Shown here piece by piece: positions 3,368-6,501 of a DNA stretch of 6,501 nucleotides (positions are counted from its first letter, which is position 1; every line of letters starts with the position of its first letter). Position numbers and translations under genes: made by a program. The notes under the pieces were generated by a model. The model had not been told where the DNA came from. It did not search any database and saw only the letters and a program-made list of their open reading frames with translations. The DNA is from Candidatus Buchananbacteria bacterium (GTDB taxonomy: Bacteria; Patescibacteriota; Patescibacteriia; 2-01-FULL-39-33): contig CAIOLF010000030.1 of assembly GCA_903859075.1 (NCBI GenBank), positions 1 to 6,501 of the forward strand, in the 5' to 3' direction.

Positions 3368-4225
3368 ATGCTTAAAAAAAATAAGACAGCCGGTGCGGCC
3401 AAAAAATCGCTGCCCCAAAAATCGGCTGCCAAAAGAATAATCAACAAAACAGTTGCTAAAAAACGCGAAACTGCCGCCGCGGCCGATCTTCCAGCAGCGG
3501 TTATTGCCGCGCCGATCGGCAAAAAATATATTGCCATTAACGAGCCCGATCCCGAGTTACAAAAAAAATATCGCCTAGTTGTCGCTATTGTCGCCCTAGC
3601 TGCTATTTTCTTGGTAATTTCCTGGTTTTTCTCCTTGCGTTACAACGTCGGCGCAGCCGTCAGCGGTTTTCGCGGCGGCCAGATTAAAGAAAGAATAAAC
3701 AACCTGCTGGGGCAGTCAAAAAATGACGCCGTCAGTAAAACCATTAATCAAAAAGATTTGGATATTATCCGCCAAGAAATAGTAAAAAAAATAAACAGCA
3801 ATATCAACAGTTCCACCTGGCCGGTTCATCAATCAGAAATCCTGGGGTTGCAAGTGAGGTACCCCAATAACTGGAATAAGCAAGAAATAACCGACACCTT
3901 AATCCTTTCCAGCTACCCGCTAAGCGCCACCGCGCCTTCCGTCTTTGGACAAGTAAAAATTAAAAAAGTTTTTGAGCCAAAGAATTCCTTGACTGACTAT
4001 CTGACGGCTGAACAAAAAAATAATTATCAGATCGATTCCTCACTGGCGCAATTGTCCGGTTGGCCCGCCATAAAATATGCCAAACGAAATACCGGCGCGG
4101 ATATTTCCTGGATTGTCATCATCGGCCAGGGCAATAAAATATTTGAAATAGAACTATATTCTCAAAACGGGCAAGGATTGTACGAAAAATTATTCACTGA
4201 GATATTAGCGACGATCAAATTCTAA
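3368..4225 (+). CDS. Membrane-anchored protein with PsbP/DcrB-like extracytoplasmic domain, 285 aa
   Basis: Layout from ATG 3368: a Lys/Ala-rich low-complexity cytoplasmic tail (1-60, strongly basic), one hydrophobic helix (about 69-90), a polar linker with probable helix (100-150), and a C-terminal domain (about 150-285). That domain begins with a YPNNW motif and ends in FTEILATIKF, as in PsbP/DcrB-like lipid-bilayer-facing domains common in Patescibacteria. The basic tail inside and domain outside give a type II topology. The frame also allows a TTG start at 3350, but ATG 3368 is preferred; neither has an SD. It follows the MBL-fold hydrolase by 28 nt and likely shares its transcript. Function is unknown; a role in envelope maintenance is only a guess. 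The family assignment rests on the hallmark pattern, not on an alignment. Confidence 0.85.
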   Translation: MLKKNKTAGAAKKSLPQKSAAKRIINKTVAKKRETAAAADLPAAVIAAPIGKKYIAINEPDPELQKKYRLVVAIVALAAIFLVISWFFSLRYNVGAAVSGFRGGQIKERINNLLGQSKNDAVSKTINQKDLDIIRQEIVKKINSNINSSTWPVHQSEILGLQVRYPNNWNKQEITDTLILSSYPLSATAPSVFGQVKIKKVFEPKNSLTDYLTAEQKNNYQIDSSLAQLSGWPAIKYAKRNTGADISWIVIIGQGNKIFEIELYSQNGQGLYEKLFTEILATIKF

Positions 4226-4351
4226 CAATATTAAGATACTAATATACTAATAATACGAATGAAACTAATGGATACAAATAATAAATAATAGACTCGGAGA
4301 GGATTCGTAGTTATTCGTATCATTAGTACCATTCGTATATTGGTATTATTG
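4226..4351. repeat. 126-bp imperfect palindrome of about 9-nt modules before gyrA
   Basis: Starting immediately after the preceding stop codon, the left arm (4226-4280) is a run of modules such as ATACTAATA, ATACGAATG, AAACTAATG. The right arm (4301-4351) carries their reverse complements, such as TATTCGTAT, CATTAGTAC, CATTCGTAT. Core arms 4253-4275 and 4317-4338 pair with two mismatches and one bulge. The outermost CAATA/TATTG also pair. The centre includes GACTCGGAGAGGATTC. The RNA would be a long hairpin between two genes; it could serve as a terminator, an RNA stability element or a dispersed intergenic repeat. Confidence 0.8.
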
Positions 4352-4387
4352 TAATATAAACAACCACCCTATCTATATATTAACCTT

Positions 4388-6501
4388 ATGCCAAAAAATA
4401 ACAAACCAGAAGCTAAAATCGACCAGCCAAAAAAGGAAGAAAAACCGCAACCAGAGAGAATCAACCTGGCTCCCAACACCGGCGATATTACCGATAAGCT
4501 CATAAATGAAGAAGTCCAGCAGAGTTATCTCGATTATGCCATGAGCGTCATCGTCTCGCGCGCTCTGCCGGACGTCCGCGATGGCATGAAGCCGGTGCAT
4601 CGCCGTGTGCTTTACGCCATGTGGGATATCGGCCTGCGCGCCAATGCCAAATTCCGCAAATCCGCCAATGTCGTCGGCGAAGTGATGGCCAAATACCATC
4701 CGCACGGCGACTCCGCCATTTATGATACCTTGGCCCGCATGGCGCAGGATTTTTCGCTGAGAAATCCGCTGGTCAAAGGCCAGGGCAACTTCGGCTCCAT
4801 GGACGGCGACAGTCCGGCGGCCATGAGATACACCGAGGCCAAGCTCTCCGCCATCGCCGAAGAGATGATGTTTGACATTGACAAAGACACCGTCAATTTC
4901 ATACCCAATTATGATGGCGTCCATAAAGAACCGTCTGTCTTGCCGGCCAAACTGCCCAATCTCTTGATTAATGGCGCCCAAGGCATTGCCGTCGGCATGG
5001 CTACCACCATCGCCCCGCACAATCTCGGCGAGGTTATTGATGGCATTATACATCTCATTGATAATCCTGATTGTTCTGTTGATGATCTGATGAAATACAT
5101 CAAGGGGCCGGACTTTCCGACCGGCGGAATTATTTATAATATTAATGACCTCAAACAGGCCTATGCCACCGGCCGAGGAGGCATTGTCTGCCGCGCCAGA
5201 ACCAACATTGAAGAGACTAAGGCCGGCGTCTTCCGCATCATTATCACTGAAGTAAATTATCAAACCAATAAGGCCGCCCTGCTGGAAAAAATCGCCGAGC
5301 TGGTGCGCGATAAAAAAATCGAAGGCATTAAGGATTTGCGCGACGAATCCAATAAAGACGGCGTCCGCGTAGTCATTGAACTCAAAAAAGATTCCTACCC
5401 GCAAAAAATCCTCAATCAATTATATAAGCATACCTCACTGCAAGAAACCTTCCACTTTAATATGCTGGCGCTCGTCGACGGCTTGCAGCCCAAAGTGCTC
5501 AATCTAAAATCAATCCTGGAAGAATACGTAAAGCATCGCCAAGAGGTAGTCACGCGCCGCACCAAATTCGATTTGGAAAAAGCCAAGGATCGCGCGCATA
5601 TTTTGGAAGGCTTGGTTTTGGCGCTGGAAAACATCGACAGAGTGATCGAGACCATCAAAAAATCCAGAGACAAAGATGAGGCCAAGGAAAATTTGATGAA
5701 AAAATTCAAATTGTCCGACCGGCAGGCGGTGGCTATTTTGGAAATGCGCTTGCAGCAGCTGGCTAATTTGGAAAAGTTGAAAATCGAGAATGAGCTCAAA
5801 GAAAAAATGAAGCTCATCAAAGAGTTGGAAACAATCCTTAAATCAGCGACCAAAATACTGAGCATTATTAAAGAAGAAATAATTGAACTGAAAAATAAAT
5901 TCGCTGATCCGCGCCGCACCCAGATTATCGCTCATGGCGTCGATAATTTCAAAATGGAAGATTTGGTACCCAATGAAGATATGATGGTCATGGTCACTAA
6001 TGACGGCTACATCAAAAGATTGCCACCGGATACTTTTAAGACGCAAGGGCGCGGCGGCAAGGGCGTCATTGGCCTGACCACTAAGGAAGAGGATACCGTG
6101 GAACATTGTTTCATGATCAATACTCATGCCGATCTCCTGTTTTTTACCACCAGAGGGCGCGTCTTCCAGCTCAAGGGCTATGACTTGCCCCAGACTTCGC
6201 GTACCGCCAAAGGCCAGGCGCTGGTCAATTTCTTGGAATTGTCTCCCGGAGAAAAAGTCTCGGCGATTTTGCCTTCCACGGAAATAGAAAATGACAAATA
6301 TCTGATCATGGTTACTAATAAAGGCACCATGAAAAAAACAGCCATAGGCGACTTTGCCAATGTCCGCCGCTCGGGCCTGATTGCCATCAAATTAAAAGAC
6401 GGCGACAATCTGGAATGGGTTCAGGCCACCAAGGGCAATGAAAACATCATTCTTGTCACTGCCGGCGGCCAAGCTATCAGATTCAAGGAGACGGACGTGC
6501 G
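4388..6501 (+). CDS. gyrA: DNA gyrase subunit A (5' 704 codons, runs off the window)
   Basis: The breakage-reunion subunit of DNA gyrase (A2B2 with GyrB), which introduces negative supercoils using ATP. The catalytic tyrosine is Tyr148 in AMRYTE (E. coli Tyr122). The quinolone-determining segment YHPHGDSAIYDT (103-114) has Ser109 and Asp113, the unmutated state at the two main resistance positions. QGRGGKG at 553-559 is a GyrA box, which separates gyrase from ParC; it marks the start of the C-terminal DNA-wrapping beta-pinwheel. The N-terminus has about 26 extra, Lys/Pro/Glu-rich residues compared with E. coli. The coiled-coil and C-gate region spans roughly 390-530. About 120 or more C-terminal residues are missing because the window ends. 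ATG 4388 has no SD; the leader is AT-rich and no clear promoter is visible between the 126-bp palindrome and the start. Confidence 0.97.
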   Translation, partial: MPKNNKPEAKIDQPKKEEKPQPERINLAPNTGDITDKLINEEVQQSYLDYAMSVIVSRALPDVRDGMKPVHRRVLYAMWDIGLRANAKFRKSANVVGEVMAKYHPHGDSAIYDTLARMAQDFSLRNPLVKGQGNFGSMDGDSPAAMRYTEAKLSAIAEEMMFDIDKDTVNFIPNYDGVHKEPSVLPAKLPNLLINGAQGIAVGMATTIAPHNLGEVIDGIIHLIDNPDCSVDDLMKYIKGPDFPTGGIIYNINDLKQAYATGRGGIVCRARTNIEETKAGVFRIIITEVNYQTNKAALLEKIAELVRDKKIEGIKDLRDESNKDGVRVVIELKKDSYPQKILNQLYKHTSLQETFHFNMLALVDGLQPKVLNLKSILEEYVKHRQEVVTRRTKFDLEKAKDRAHILEGLVLALENIDRVIETIKKSRDKDEAKENLMKKFKLSDRQAVAILEMRLQQLANLEKLKIENELKEKMKLIKELETILKSATKILSIIKEEIIELKNKFADPRRTQIIAHGVDNFKMEDLVPNEDMMVMVTNDGYIKRLPPDTFKTQGRGGKGVIGLTTKEEDTVEHCFMINTHADLLFFTTRGRVFQLKGYDLPQTSRTAKGQALVNFLELSPGEKVSAILPSTEIENDKYLIMVTNKGTMKKTAIGDFANVRRSGLIAIKLKDGDNLEWVQATKGNENIILVTAGGQAIRFKETDV

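Noticed and set aside
4373..5419. Long minus-strand open frame (348 codons)
   Set aside because: It lies antisense to gyrA, whose conserved motifs on the plus strand are unmistakable; the frame is a by-product of GC-biased third positions.
5416..6408. Several minus-strand frames of 76-167 codons
   Set aside because: All are antisense to gyrA, Ser/Leu- or Ile/His-biased, and have no supported start signals.
4388..6501. parC instead of gyrA
   Set aside because: The QGRGGKG GyrA box at residues 553-559 is diagnostic of gyrase A and normally missing or degenerate in ParC.

Overview
The window looks like chromosomal DNA of a bacterium with a reduced genome, most likely a Candidate Phyla Radiation (Patescibacteria, Parcubacteria-like) organism. 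This is inferred from AT-rich intergenic DNA, short genes, very small Cys-rich proteins, a Lys/Ala-rich single-pass protein with a PsbP/DcrB-like outer domain, and genes without Shine-Dalgarno (SD) sequences. TGA is used as a stop, so the genetic code appears standard. No 16S or other phylogenetic marker apart from partial gyrA is present, so the placement is tentative.

Left part (1-1019), mostly minus strand: tRNA-Gly(TCC) with an encoded CCA is followed 9 nt later by a small two-helix membrane protein. A near-consensus promoter then drives a two-gene operon of tiny Cys-rich proteins (68 and 50 aa), which ends at a perfect 12-bp stem terminator. A further promoter at the extreme left points out of the window.

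Middle (1020-2600): one unrecognised 173-aa gene has its own promoter, strong SD and terminator. It lies inside an 869-bp unit (1150-2018) with perfect 26-bp inverted-repeat ends, each built from a doubled palindromic decamer. To its right are a perfect DnaA box, a terminator, a third Cys-rich microprotein (47 aa), and a tandem tRNA-Arg(CCT) locus. One tRNA-Arg copy is intact. The other is broken by a 30-bp double-hairpin insertion in the D arm.

Right part (2640-6501), plus strand and more conventional: an UlaG-type metallo-beta-lactamase-fold hydrolase, a membrane-anchored PsbP-like protein, a 126-bp imperfect palindrome made of about 9-nt modules, and the first 704 codons of gyrA.

The three microproteins share the pattern C-x8-C-x10(14)-C-x2-C (4-Cys, probably metal-binding) and all have clear SDs. 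They form what appears to be an uncharacterised family and, with the inverted-repeat unit, are the most interesting content. No CRISPR array, transposase, rRNA gene or restriction system was seen.
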